Origin: DATHVI01 sp035461385
Lineage (GTDB): Bacteria > Actinomycetota > Thermoleophilia > Solirubrobacterales > 70-9
Direction: 5' to 3'
DNA: 27,871 nt
Assembly (NCBI GenBank): GCA_035461385.1
Contig: DATHVI010000157.1
Span: 1 to 27,871, forward strand
The notes beneath the pieces are model-generated. The model saw nothing but the letters and a program-made list of their open reading frames with translations. It was not told where the DNA came from and did not search any database. Both the position numbers and the translations under genes were made by a program. Below, piece after piece: positions 1 to 7,702 of this stretch (the stretch's first letter is position 1; each line of letters starts with the position of its first letter).

Positions 1-138
1 CCAGCCGTCGGCGGCGAGCGCGCGGGCGACGGCGGCGCCGATCCCGCGCGAGGCACCGGTGACGAGCGCGCAGCCCTCGCGGGTCCGGGCGGCGGTCGCC
101 TCGGCGGTCGCGGCCGCGGTTTCGACTGCGCCGCTCAC
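1..138 (-). CDS. fabG: 3-oxoacyl-ACP reductase (FabG-like SDR), N-terminal part
   Basis: Only the first 46 codons are inside the window; the rest lies beyond base 1. The start is GTG at 138-136, and its four-base GTGA overlap with the fabH stop indicates translational coupling. After a roughly 20-residue Ala/Thr-rich lead comes ALVTGASRGIGAA, the Rossmann TGxxxGIG dinucleotide-binding motif of short-chain dehydrogenases. With fabD and fabH directly upstream in one operon, the likely job is NADPH reduction of 3-oxoacyl-ACP in the type II fatty acid elongation cycle. The catalytic Ser-Tyr-Lys residues cannot be seen, so another SDR reductase is possible, but context strongly favours FabG. Confidence 0.82.
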   Translation of the reverse strand, partial: MSGAVETAAATAEATAARTREGCALVTGASRGIGAAVARALAADGW

Positions 139-1157
139 GCCACACCCCCCCACTCGATGATCGCCCCGGCCCAGGTGAAGCCGGCGCCGAACGCCCCGAG
201 GAGCACCGTCGTGCCCGGGGCCAGGCGCCCGTCTGCGGCGGCCTCGGTGAGCGCGATCGGGACGGTTGCCGCGGAGGTGTTGCCGTAGCGCTCGATGCAG
301 TCGACGACCCGGTCGGCGGGCAGGTCGAGGCGCTCGCCGACGGCCGAGAGGATCCGGCCGTTGGCTTGGTGGTAGACGAACAGGTCGATCTCGTCGAGGG
401 CGACGCCGGCGGCCTCGGCGACCTCGAGCGTCACCTCGCTCATCGCCGCGACCGCGGCCCGGAAGGTCTGGCGGCCGTCCATCCGCAGCTTGCGCTCCTC
501 GTGAGTCGCGGTTATGAAGTGGGCGCCTCCGGCGTCGGCGCGGAGCAGCAGCGGGCCGATCGATCCCGGGCCGCCGGCAGTGACCACGGCGGCGCCGGTG
601 CCGTCGCCGAACAGCCCGGCGGTCCGCTTGTCGGTGAAGTCGGTGACCCTGGTGGCGAAGTCGGCGCCGACGACGACGACCGCGTCCGCGCGCCCGGACT
701 CGACCTGGGCGCTCGCGAGCGAGAGGCCGTAGAGGAACCCGGAGCAGGCGGCGCCGACGTCGGTCGCGCCGGCTCGAGTCGCCCCGATCTCGCGGGCGAC
801 GAGCGGCGCCGCGTGGGGCTGGAGGTCGTCGGGGGTGAAGGTGGCGACGATCACGAGGTCGATCTCGGTCGGCTCGATCCCCGCTCGCTCGAGCGCCTCG
901 GCGGCGGCGGCCGAGGAGAGGCCGACCAGGGTCTCGCCCTCGCCGGCGATCCGGCGCTCGCGGATCCCGGTCCGGGAGGCGATCCAGTCGTCGTCGATGC
1001 CGAGCGGGCCGGCGATCTCCGAGTTCGGCACCGCCCGCGCCGGAACCGCGGCGGCGATCGACGCGATCCCCGCGGTTCGCAGCGCCCGCGGCGCCGGTTC
1101 GGCGCCGTTGACCGCGGCGGCGGGTTCGATCCCCGTTTCGAGGCGGGCCTCAGACAC
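135..1157 (-). CDS. fabH: Beta-ketoacyl-ACP synthase III (FabH)
   Basis: This 340-residue thiolase-fold condensing enzyme joins an acyl-CoA primer to malonyl-ACP and so starts type II fatty acid synthesis in the cytosol. The whole catalytic triad is present: Cys138 in GAACSGF, His263 in VYHQANGRI and Asn293 in RYGNTSAA. The glycine-rich GLFGDGTGAAV segment typical of the family is also visible (about 181-191). The first 28 or so residues are an Ala/Glu/Pro-rich extension ahead of the usual FabH start, so the true start could be further in. The ATG at 1157 overlaps the end of fabD by 8 bases, and the stop overlaps the fabG start, giving the order fabD-fabH-fabG. Confidence 0.95.
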   Translation of the reverse strand: MSEARLETGIEPAAAVNGAEPAPRALRTAGIASIAAAVPARAVPNSEIAGPLGIDDDWIASRTGIRERRIAGEGETLVGLSSAAAAEALERAGIEPTEIDLVIVATFTPDDLQPHAAPLVAREIGATRAGATDVGAACSGFLYGLSLASAQVESGRADAVVVVGADFATRVTDFTDKRTAGLFGDGTGAAVVTAGGPGSIGPLLLRADAGGAHFITATHEERKLRMDGRQTFRAAVAAMSEVTLEVAEAAGVALDEIDLFVYHQANGRILSAVGERLDLPADRVVDCIERYGNTSAATVPIALTEAAADGRLAPGTTVLLGAFGAGFTWAGAIIEWGGVA

Positions 1158-2022
1158 CCTGGGCCTCCGGAATCTGATTGGTCTCGATCGTGACCCCGTC
1201 GAGGGTCCGCTTGACGAGGCCGGCGAGCACCTTGCCGGGGCCGACGTCGACGAACCGCGCCCCGCCCTCCTCGCGCAGGCGGCGCAGCACCTCGACCCAG
1301 CGGACCGGCTTCGTGATCGCCGAAGCGAGGGTCGCGCGAACGTCGGCGCCGAACGGGGCGGCGGTGACGCAGGAGAGCACCGGGACCCGCGGCTCGGAGA
1401 ACTCGACCCCGTCGAGGAAGTCCTCGAACGAGGCGACCACGGTCTCCATCGCCGGGGAGTGGAAGGCGCCGCTGACGGCGAGCCGCTTCGCCCGCAGCCC
1501 CGCCTCCTTCGCCGCGGCGGTGGCGGCGTCGAGGAGCTTCTCCGGTCCCGAGAGGACGAACTGGCGCGGCGAGTTCTCGTTTGCGAGCGTGAGGCCGTGG
1601 CTCGAGGCGAGCTCCTGGGCCTGGTCGCGATCGCCGCCGACCGCGAGCATGCCGCCGGCCTCGCCGGAGGCTGCGGCGGCGTCCATCAGCCGGCCGCGCT
1701 CGACGACGATCCGCAGGCCGTCGGCGTCGTCGACGACGCCCGCGGCGGCGAGGGCGCTGATCTCGCCGAGCGAGTGCCCGGCGAGCATCCCGGCCTCGGG
1801 CCGGCCGAGGCGCTCGAGCCCGGCGAGTGAGGCGCAGTAGATCGCCGGCTGGGCGAAGCGGGTGCCGTCGGCGATCCGCGCGAACGGATCCTCGCCGACG
1901 AGCTCGTAGGCGAGCTCGAGCAGGTCGGGTCGCTCGCTGGCGACGAGCTCGCGCGCGGACTCGTCGCCGACGCCCTGACCCGGGAAGAGGAGGGCGAGGT
2001 CGTGCATGGGGGAAGCGCTCAC
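1150..2022 (-). CDS. fabD: Malonyl-CoA:ACP transacylase (FabD)
   Basis: This 290-residue enzyme moves malonyl groups from CoA to acyl carrier protein to supply extender units. Visible signatures are the N-terminal LFPGQG, the nucleophile elbow GHSLGE with Ser84, an Arg in VERGRLM (about 109) where the family binds the malonyl carboxylate, and the catalytic His188 in SGAFHSP. Length matches the family. The start is taken as GTG at 2022, with a GAGG 12 nt upstream. An ATG at 2007, five codons in, is an alternative that begins right at the conserved HDLALLFPGQG region but has no clear ribosome site. It is the first gene of the minus-strand fab operon. Confidence 0.95.
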   Translation of the reverse strand: MSASPMHDLALLFPGQGVGDESARELVASERPDLLELAYELVGEDPFARIADGTRFAQPAIYCASLAGLERLGRPEAGMLAGHSLGEISALAAAGVVDDADGLRIVVERGRLMDAAAASGEAGGMLAVGGDRDQAQELASSHGLTLANENSPRQFVLSGPEKLLDAATAAAKEAGLRAKRLAVSGAFHSPAMETVVASFEDFLDGVEFSEPRVPVLSCVTAAPFGADVRATLASAITKPVRWVEVLRRLREEGGARFVDVGPGKVLAGLVKRTLDGVTIETNQIPEAQGV

Positions 2023-2057
2023 GTACGACAGTTACCTCGGTCGGCGCCGAAGGTGAA

Positions 2058-2101
2058 CCCCGGACACCCCCAAACCCCCCACCTGGGGGGGTGATCCGGG
2101 G
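2058..2101. terminator. Strong terminator-like hairpin between the AraC remnant and fabD
   Basis: CCCCGGA-CACCCCC (2058-2071) pairs with GGGGGTG-TCCGGGG (2087-2101) with one bulged A, a 14-bp GC-rich stem. An inner C6/G6 pairing (2075-2080 with 2085-2090) competes with it, so two alternative folds exist. There is no T-run, as is common for terminators in GC-rich actinobacteria. It could end minus-strand transcription of the AraC remnant or act in the fabD leader. Confidence 0.55.
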
Positions 2102-2115
2102 TGGGGCCGGGGGGG
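2085..2115 (+). other. G-quadruplex-like G-tract cluster upstream of fabD
   Basis: Four G-runs (G7, G4, G4, G7) separated by 6, 1 and 2 nt lie on the plus strand, which is the template strand for fabD, about 60-95 bases upstream of its start. This fits the generic G-quadruplex pattern. It may simply reflect the G-rich arm of the overlapping hairpin; no function is shown. Confidence 0.4.
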
Positions 2116-2164
2116 TGCGTGGGAGCGGGACGCGCGCTCGGCGGGCGCGCCCCGTCGCCGATCG

Positions 2165-2676
2165 TCAGGCGCTGGTGCGGATCAGCGCCTCCGAGGGGTC
2201 CTCCGCTCCACCACGACGAACAGCGCCGGGCGGCTCGCCGACGATGCGCTTGAAGGCGCGGCTGAACGCGGCCTCGGAGCGATAGCGAACCGGTCCGCCA
2301 CCTCGGTGACCGTCGCCCCGTCGCGGAGCGCGGTCGCCGCCAGGTGCATCCGCCACCGGGCCAGGTAGCGCATCGCCGGCTCGCCGACCAGCTCGGTGAA
2401 CCGGGCGGCGAACGCAGACCGCGACATCGCCACCTCGGCCGCGAGCGAGCCCAGCGTCCACGCCCGTTCGGGGTGACGGTGGATGAGCGCGATCGCGGGA
2501 CCGATCCGAGGATCCTGAAGTGCCCCCAGCCAGCCCCTTTGCGCCTCGGGGTCGCCCTCGATCCAGGCCCTGATCGCCTGAATCACGAGCACGTCGCCCA
2601 GCCGGGTGATCACCGCCTCCCCACCCGGACGCATCTGCTGAGCCTCGGCCGCCATCAGGCTCAGGGTGCTCCGCAT
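2165..2676 (-). pseudogene. AraC-family regulator remnant: 5'-truncated and frameshifted
   Basis: Reading from 2676, the minus strand encodes the tail of an AraC N-terminal cupin-type domain (RLGDVLVIQAIRAW) followed by the double helix-turn-helix (LGSLAAEVAMSRSAFAARF, then TVTEVADRF). At about 2285-2287 the frame breaks: adding one base restores VADRFGYRSEAAFSRAFKR in the neighbouring frame, which runs to the TGA at 2165. Family members are about 300 residues with a cupin domain of about 170; here everything before the last part of the cupin is missing. Both lesions argue for a dead gene, though the one-base loss alone could be a sequencing error. It meets the NmrA remnant head to head, as expected if a divergent regulator/target pair lost its middle. 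Confidence 0.72.
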
Positions 2677-2699
2677 CGGCCCCCCCTCCGACGAGACCG

Positions 2700-3269
2700 G
2701 TGCGTCACGCGAGCCTCGGCGCCGAGCTCGCCGAGGGAACGGGCTTCCTCGCCAGCCTCCACGCCCAGGAGGAGCGCCTGCGCGCGCTCGACGGCGTCAA
2801 CGTGCTCGCGCTGCGACCCGGCTGGTACTTCGAGAACTTCGCTGCTGCCCTGCCGGCGATCGAGGAGCACGGGGTGTACGCCGACGCGATCGCGCCCGAC
2901 GTCGCGGTGCCGATGGTCGCCACGCGCGACGTCGGCGCGATCGCGGCGGAAGCCCTGCGGACGCCAGCGTGGGAGGGCTTCGCGGTCCGCGAGGTGGTCG
3001 GAACGGAGATCAGCTTCGCCGGGGCGACCCGGATCGTCGGCGAGCGGATCGGCCACCCGGGGCTCGAGTACGTCCAGCCACCCGGCCCGGAGATCGTCGA
3101 AGCGCTGATCGCGAGCGGGTTCGCCCCGGATTCGGCCCGGCTCTACGTCGAGCTGGGCGAGGCGCTGAGCGATCGCCGCGTGCGCGCTCACGAGCGACGG
3201 CTGCTCGCCGACGCCACCTCGCTGGACCAGTTCGCGGCAGGGCTGGAGCCGGCGCCGCAGGCCGCGTGA
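2700..3269 (+). pseudogene. NmrA-like NAD(P)-binding reductase, C-terminal remnant
   Basis: From GTG 2700 the plus strand encodes 189 residues resembling the second half of NmrA/azoreductase-like atypical SDR proteins: EGTGFLASLHAQEERLRAL, then LALRPGWYFENF, VPMVATRDVGAIAAEAL and a variable C-terminus. The N-terminal Rossmann segment with the GxxGxxG NAD(P) motif, roughly the first 95-100 residues of a protein of about 290, is absent, and no ribosome site precedes the GTG. Without the cofactor motif it cannot work as a normal reductase. The reading frame is otherwise intact, so an expressed fragment cannot be excluded. It faces the truncated AraC gene across 23 bases. Confidence 0.65.
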
Positions 3270-3285
3270 CGCCCGGCGGCGGGCG
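3270..3285. terminator. Short hairpin between convergent genes
   Basis: CGCCCG (3270-3275) pairs with CGGGCG (3280-3285) around a 4-nt loop, immediately after the NmrA remnant stop and just before the response-regulator stop. It may be a weak bidirectional terminator. Confidence 0.3.
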
Positions 3286-3296
3286 GGCGGGGTTGC

Positions 3297-3917
3297 TCAG
3301 GTCGTCAGGCCGAGGCGCTCCGCCCGCCGCACCGCCTCGGCCCGGTTGCGGACGCCGAGCTTGCGGTAGAGCGCGCTCGTGTGCTCCTTGACCGTGTGCG
3401 GCGAGAGGTAGAGGCTGGCGGCGATCTCGCGGTTCGTCGCCCCCGAGGCCATCAGCGCCAGCACCTCGCGCTCGCGCTCCGACAGCGGGGTCACGGGCGC
3501 CTCCTCCTGGCGGGCGAAGACGGTCATCCCCTTGCCGACCATCCGCACCGCCATCGCGACCTCGTCGGCGCTCCAGTCCTTGGAGACGAAGCCCGACGCG
3601 CCCGCCGCGCTCGCGGCCTGCGGCGAGATCCAGCCGACGCCGGAGATCAGCAGCACCTTGGTCTGCGGCGAGGCGGCGCGGATCGCCTCGCAGAGCTCGG
3701 CGCCGGAGCGCTCGCCGAGGAACAGGTCGACGAGGGCGACGTGGGGATTGACGCGGCGGGTCTCGGCGAGCGCTTCCTCGGGATCGGACGCGACCGCGCA
3801 GCGCTCGACCCAGCGCTGCTTGCCGAGCAGCACCTTGAACCCCCACTGGACGACCGCGTGATCGTCGACGACGAGGACCCGCAGCGGCCCCTCGCCGGTG
3901 TCGCCGCGCCGGCTCAC
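3297..3917 (-). CDS. NarL/FixJ-type response regulator (REC-LuxR HTH)
   Basis: A 206-residue response regulator that should be phosphorylated by the adjacent kinase and then bind DNA. The receiver domain (about 11-130) has the acidic pair Asp18-Asp19 in VVDDH, the phosphoacceptor Asp64 in ALVDLFLGE, Ser92 in LISGVG and Lys113 in GFVSKDW. The LuxR-type helix-turn-helix occupies about 142-206 (LSEREREVLALMASG, NREIAASLYLSPHTVKEH). The frame stays open upstream, but the GTG at 3917 has a GGAG five bases ahead and gives the normal family length, so it was chosen. It starts 16 bases after the kinase stop, a standard kinase-regulator operon. Targets are unknown. Confidence 0.9.
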   Translation of the reverse strand: MSRRGDTGEGPLRVLVVDDHAVVQWGFKVLLGKQRWVERCAVASDPEEALAETRRVNPHVALVDLFLGERSGAELCEAIRAASPQTKVLLISGVGWISPQAASAAGASGFVSKDWSADEVAMAVRMVGKGMTVFARQEEAPVTPLSEREREVLALMASGATNREIAASLYLSPHTVKEHTSALYRKLGVRNRAEAVRRAERLGLTT

Positions 3918-3933
3918 CGCCGCTCCACGACGC

Positions 3934-5088
3934 TCACGGCGCCGCCTCCCCGACGACGCTCTCGACGTCCCCCGACGGCAGGACCAGCCGCACGCGCCAC
4001 TCCGCTCCCTCGGCGCCGAACTCGAGCATCCCGCCGCGCTGGAGCGACTCGTATGCCGCCAGCCGCAGCCCGAGCCCGGAGCCGATCCCGCGCGCGCGTC
4101 CCTCGGGCTGACCGGCGGCGAGGCCGTCGTTTCGCACCTCGAGCGCGAACGCCCCATCGGAGCGCCCGACCGTGACCCGAACCTCGGACGGCTCGGCGTG
4201 CTTCTCGGCGTTGGTGAGCGCCTCGGTCAGGACCGAGACCGCAAGCGGCTCGAGCCCGGCGGGGACCTCGACCCCCTCCTCCCAGCTCACCTCGAGCGGG
4301 AGGTGCTTGTACTGGCGGCCGAGCCGCTCGAGCTCGGCGCGCAGCGTCGCGCGCGAGGGCTCCTCGGTCGGCTCGAGCGAGCGCGCGAGCGCGTCGCGGA
4401 GCTCGCCGAGGGCGGACTCGATCTCCGCCGCCGCGCGCTCGCGGTCGGAGCGATCGAGGTCGCCTTCGGTGCCGAGGACCATCGACACCCCGAACAGCCG
4501 CTGGATCACCCGCTCGTGGACCTCGCGCGCGAGCTCGACCCGCTCGAGCAGGGTGCGCCCGCGCTCGCGCTGGACGGTCGCGTGGCGAACGTGGGTCGCG
4601 AGCGCCGCGGTCCGCCCGAGTGCCCGCATCGTCCCCCGCTCGCTGTCGGAGAGCTCGAACTGGCGGCCGCCGCGGTCGGCGAAGATCACCCCGAGCGCCC
4701 GGCCCGCGGCGGCGACCGGGGTGCAGGTGAGCTTGACGATGTCGGGGATGCTCGCGTAGCGGGCGGGGATGTCGCTGGCGAGGTCGGCCGTCTCGAGGAC
4801 CTCCCCCTGCGCGACGGCCCGCTGGGCGATCGGGGTCTCCTGAACGGTGCCGTAGGCGTGGGCGAGGATCTCGTGCCCGACCCCGTGGCTGCCGGCCGGG
4901 AGGACGATCTTGCGCTCCTCGTCGTAGAGGAACAGCACCGCCCGCTCCATCGAGGTCAGCCGGCAGACCGCCTCGCAGATCCGGTCGTAGAACGTCCACG
5001 GCGCATCGCCCTCGTCGCCGAGCTCGAACAGGAGCTGGACGACGACGTCGAGCGCGTCGCTGCTGAGCGGGTCACGGGCGTCGCTCAT
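3934..5088 (-). CDS. GAF-domain sensor histidine kinase
   Basis: Cytoplasmic two-component kinase, 384 residues from ATG 5088 (GTG 5103 would add five). Roughly residues 10-165 form a GAF sensor domain; no transmembrane segment is visible, so the signal is probably intracellular. The dimerisation helix has His190 in LAREVHERVIQRLFG, the HisKA_3 layout of NarX-type kinases. The HATPase domain shows an N box (ALTNAEKH, Asn293), a G1-like VRNDG and a G2-like GIGSGLGLR. AGG lies just upstream of ATG 5088. It is followed by the response regulator after 16 bases, so the two are almost certainly partners. Its ligand is not predictable from the sequence. Confidence 0.88.
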   Translation of the reverse strand: MSDARDPLSSDALDVVVQLLFELGDEGDAPWTFYDRICEAVCRLTSMERAVLFLYDEERKIVLPAGSHGVGHEILAHAYGTVQETPIAQRAVAQGEVLETADLASDIPARYASIPDIVKLTCTPVAAAGRALGVIFADRGGRQFELSDSERGTMRALGRTAALATHVRHATVQRERGRTLLERVELAREVHERVIQRLFGVSMVLGTEGDLDRSDRERAAAEIESALGELRDALARSLEPTEEPSRATLRAELERLGRQYKHLPLEVSWEEGVEVPAGLEPLAVSVLTEALTNAEKHAEPSEVRVTVGRSDGAFALEVRNDGLAAGQPEGRARGIGSGLGLRLAAYESLQRGGMLEFGAEGAEWRVRLVLPSGDVESVVGEAAP

Positions 5089-5155
5089 CTGCCTGACATT
5101 CACCGGAGACGGCGTGAGGTTACGCCCCGGGCCGGCCCGCCGCCGCCCGGCTCGG

Positions 5156-5908
5156 TCAGCGCGCCGCGCGGCGTTCCCGGCAGGCCGCGATCAGCTCCTC
5201 GCGGCCTGCCTCGGGGAGGTACTTCACGGCCTCGCGGACCGTGACCCCGGAGGCGCGGCCGGTGCGCGGCGCAAGCCAGTCGAAGACCTCGTCGGGGCGT
5301 CGCTTGCCGGCTTCGCGGAGCACCCAACCGATCGCCTTGCGAATCAAGAACTCGCGCTCGGCGAGCATCGCGTCGGCGTAGTCGCCGAACCGCCCGAGCG
5401 GCGCGCCACCGCGCACGGGGACGAGCCACGCGATCAGCGCCGCCCGTCGGACCCAGAGGTCCTCGTCGCCCGCCCAGCTGTCGAGTCGGGCGGCGACGTC
5501 CGGATCGCGGTCGAGCAGCCGACCTGCGACGCCGATCGCGAGGCCGTCGACGAGGGCCCACGTTCCCGATCCGCGGATCAGTCGCTCGACGAGGTCGAGA
5601 TCGGCGGCGTCGAGCAGCGCCTGGTGGGCGGCGAGCAGCTCGACCGCGGCCATCCGGCGCTCGTGGATCGGCCTCGACCACAGCGCCTCGACGACCGCGA
5701 CCAGCTCGCGACGGGTGAGGTCCGGATGTCCGTTCGAGAAGCCCTTCGCCGCCTTGCGAATCTCCGGCACGGTGGCGCCGACGTGCTCGACCTCGCTCTT
5801 CAGGTACGGCCGCTCGCCCTCCGCCCGCTCGGGCGTGCCGACCGCGCGCAGGTCGCGCTCGATCGCGTCCGCGGCCGCGGCGGCGTCGACGGCGCCGACC
5901 GACCGCAT
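5156..5908 (-). CDS. AlkD-like DNA alkylation repair protein
   Basis: A 250-residue all-helical HEAT-like repeat protein of the DNA alkylation repair (AlkC/AlkD) family, which excises N3- and N7-alkylpurines without base flipping. Family-type motifs are YLKSEVEHVGATVPEIRKA near the N-terminus, GTWALVDGLA (Trp and Asp matching the AlkD catalytic cleft) and DLWVRRAALIAW (Arg matching the third cleft residue). The Trp/Asp/Arg correspondence is from knowledge of Bacillus AlkD, not an alignment. The frame stays open upstream inside the L,D-transpeptidase gene; ATG 5908 gives the family length and starts two bases after that gene's stop, suggesting co-transcription. Confidence 0.85.
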   Translation of the reverse strand: MRSVGAVDAAAAADAIERDLRAVGTPERAEGERPYLKSEVEHVGATVPEIRKAAKGFSNGHPDLTRRELVAVVEALWSRPIHERRMAAVELLAAHQALLDAADLDLVERLIRGSGTWALVDGLAIGVAGRLLDRDPDVAARLDSWAGDEDLWVRRAALIAWLVPVRGGAPLGRFGDYADAMLAEREFLIRKAIGWVLREAGKRRPDEVFDWLAPRTGRASGVTVREAVKYLPEAGREELIAACRERRAAR

Positions 5909-5910
5909 CG

Positions 5911-6819
5911 TCAGCGGATGAAGACCGGCGTCCCGAGCGGGACCGCGTCGACAAGCGCGTCGACGTCCTCGTCGGCGGCGCGCACGCAGCCGCTCGAGAC
6001 CTCGGCGCCGAGCGGCCCGCCAACGCCGTTGCCGTGGATCGCGATCCGGTTGCCGCCGAGCCATCCCGACGGGAGGTTCGGCTGGATTGCGCTCAGCGCC
6101 AGCGCGCAGCAGCCGTAGGCAGGGTTCAGCCCGCCGCGGAAGGTGTCGGTGACCGCGAACCGGCCCGGCGGCGTCTCCGATCCGGGAGCGCCGACGCTGA
6201 CCTTGAACGAGCGCACCGGCCGGCCGCCCCTGCGGAGCACGGCGCGGCGCTCCGAGCGGTCGACGACGATCGACTCCCGTACCCAGCCGGAGCGCAATCG
6301 CCGCGAGTCGAGCCGGATCCAGCCGAGCTCGTCGTTCGGCAGGCTCGGCACGCTGACCCCGACCCAGCGCTTGAACCGGCGCACGACCCCGAGCACGGTC
6401 GGCGAGCCGAAGTCGGTCTTGCGCTCGAGCACCTCGGCCAGCTTCCCGCTCCCCGGCTCGGTCCGGACCGCGATCCGCTCGCGGCGGCGGACCCAGACGA
6501 TCGGATGGGCACGCTTCGGGGCCGCGAGCCGCAGCCGGTGACGGTCGCGCCGCGCCCGATCCGCGGGCGCCGGCGAAGCAGTTGCCGCGATGGGCGCGGG
6601 TTCGGCGCGGTCGGGGGGGCTCCCGTCGTTGCCGCCGTCGCCGCCTGCGCCGCCCGGCGAAGCAGGTGCCGCGACGGGCGCGGGTTCGGCGCGGTCGGGG
6701 GGGCTCGCGTCGTTGCCGCCGTCGCCGTCGCCGCCTGCGCCGCCGAGCGAGAGCGCGAGGAGGACCACCGCAGCCGGAGCGGCGAGCGCGATCGCGAAGT
6801 TCCGGCCGCGGAGTCTCAT
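5911..6819 (-). CDS. Secreted L,D-transpeptidase (YkuD/ErfK family)
   Basis: A 302-residue exported enzyme expected to make or remodel 3-3 peptidoglycan cross-links. An N-terminal hydrophobic segment (about 8-27) is a signal peptide or anchor. A low-complexity Gly/Asp/Pro/Ala linker (about 27-90) follows and contains a tandem duplication. An SH3-like stretch may lie at 105-180. The YkuD catalytic domain forms the C-terminal part, with His262 in IAIHGNG and the nucleophile Cys278 in SSGCVR, matching the HxnSxGCxR motif. ATG 6819 was chosen because AGGAAGG lies just upstream; TTG 6822 is directly adjacent. It begins only 17 bases after the tRNA-Ser(GCU) 3' end. Confidence 0.88.
   Translation of the reverse strand: MRLRGRNFAIALAAPAAVVLLALSLGGAGGDGDGGNDASPPDRAEPAPVAAPASPGGAGGDGGNDGSPPDRAEPAPIAATASPAPADRARRDRHRLRLAAPKRAHPIVWVRRRERIAVRTEPGSGKLAEVLERKTDFGSPTVLGVVRRFKRWVGVSVPSLPNDELGWIRLDSRRLRSGWVRESIVVDRSERRAVLRRGGRPVRSFKVSVGAPGSETPPGRFAVTDTFRGGLNPAYGCCALALSAIQPNLPSGWLGGNRIAIHGNGVGGPLGAEVSSGCVRAADEDVDALVDAVPLGTPVFIR
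6571..6744 (+). repeat. Tandem duplication (84 + 90 bp) in the L,D-transpeptidase linker
   Basis: Bases 6571-6654 and 6655-6744 are near-identical head-to-tail copies; the second carries one extra GTCGCC unit and a few substitutions. In the protein this doubles a GGAGGDGG-N-D-x-S-PPDRAEPAP segment of the linker. The high similarity suggests a recent duplication. Confidence 0.85.
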
Positions 6820-6836
6820 CAACCCTTCCTCGGAAG

Positions 6837-6925
6837 CGGAGAGGGCGGGATTCGAACCCGCGAGAGAGCTTGCGCCCCCTACTCGCTTAGCAGGCGAGTG
6901 CCTTCAGCCACTCGGCCACCTCTCC
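6837..6925 (-). tRNA. tRNA-Ser (anticodon GCU)
   Basis: An 89-nt cloverleaf on the minus strand. The acceptor stem GGAGAGG pairs with CCTCTCC and the discriminator is G. The anticodon stem CTCGC/GCGAG has loop CTGCTAA, anticodon GCT, reading AGC/AGU serine codons. A long variable arm, typical of tRNA-Ser, and a T arm GCGGG-TTCGAAT-CCCGC follow. CCA is not encoded. Confidence 0.95.
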
Positions 6926-6938
6926 GGGAGGGCCTTCG

Positions 6939-6944
6939 ATTGTA
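6939..6944 (-). promoter_or_regulatory. Likely -10 box of tRNA-Ser(GCU)
   Basis: TACAAT on the minus strand, 13 nt before the mature tRNA 5' end, would start transcription about six bases upstream of the tRNA. No good -35 is evident. This transcript could also continue into the L,D-transpeptidase gene. Confidence 0.45.
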
Positions 6945-6967
6945 AGGGCCCGTGGGCCGCGGCCCCG

Positions 6968-7702
6968 TCACGCCGTCCGGCGCCGCAACGTCATCGCCCC
7001 GAGCACGAGCGCGAGGACGATGCAGCCGCAGACGACGCCGACGTCGAGCCAGAGGCGGCCGTCGAAGTCGTCGACGGCAACCTTCGCCAGGGCGTCGTAG
7101 GCGTACGTGAACGGAAGGAAGTCGGAGATCGTCTCGAGCACGTCCGGCATCTGGTCGCGGGGGACGAACAGACCGGCGAGCAGGAGCTGGGGGAGGATGA
7201 ACGCGGGCATGAACTGGACGGCCTGGAACTCGCTCGTCGCAAACGCGCTCAGGAACAAGCCGAGCGCCATCCCGAGGACCGCGTTCGCGACCGCGAGCGC
7301 GACCAGCGCCCAGATCGGTCCCTCGGCGGGCATGTCGAGGAGGCCGAACGCGACGCCGGCGGTGATCGTCGCCTGGACGGCGGCGACGAGCGCGAAAGCG
7401 AGCCCGTAGCCGGCGAGCAGGTCGAGCTTCGACAGCGGCATCGACATCAGCCGCTCGAGCGTGCCGGTGGTGCGCTCGCGCAGCATCGCGATCGAGGTGA
7501 TCAGGAACATCATGATCAGCGGGAACATGCCGACCAGCGGCGGGCCGACGCGCTCGAACGCCTGCGGCTGCTGGTCGAAGATGTAGTCGAGCAGCGCGAT
7601 CAGGCCGGGCGGGACGACGACGACAAGGGCGAGGGTCCGCCGGTCGCGGATCAGCTGGGAGCCGACGCGGAGCGCGGTCGCGAGGGTGATCCTGGCGCTC
7701 AT
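6968..7702 (-). CDS. ABC-2 type transporter permease (DrrB-like)
   Basis: A 244-residue integral membrane protein with about six hydrophobic segments, the usual ABC-2 permease topology. Recognisable features are the N-terminal amphipathic stretch with RDRRTLALVVVVPPGLIAL, the TGTLERLMSMPLSKLDLL loop between the second and third segments, and a conserved-looking LLLAGLFVPRDQMPD region. It should form the channel of an exporter with the ATPase encoded just upstream; their genes overlap by four bases (ATGA). Such pairs export drugs, lipids or polyketides; the substrate cannot be told here. Confidence 0.88.
   Translation of the reverse strand: MSARITLATALRVGSQLIRDRRTLALVVVVPPGLIALLDYIFDQQPQAFERVGPPLVGMFPLIMMFLITSIAMLRERTTGTLERLMSMPLSKLDLLAGYGLAFALVAAVQATITAGVAFGLLDMPAEGPIWALVALAVANAVLGMALGLFLSAFATSEFQAVQFMPAFILPQLLLAGLFVPRDQMPDVLETISDFLPFTYAYDALAKVAVDDFDGRLWLDVGVVCGCIVLALVLGAMTLRRRTA

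Noticed and set aside
3918..4157. N-terminal extension of the response regulator
   Set aside because: It overlaps the kinase gene, reads as Ser/Arg-rich shadow sequence, and the GTG at 3917 has a ribosome site and gives normal length.
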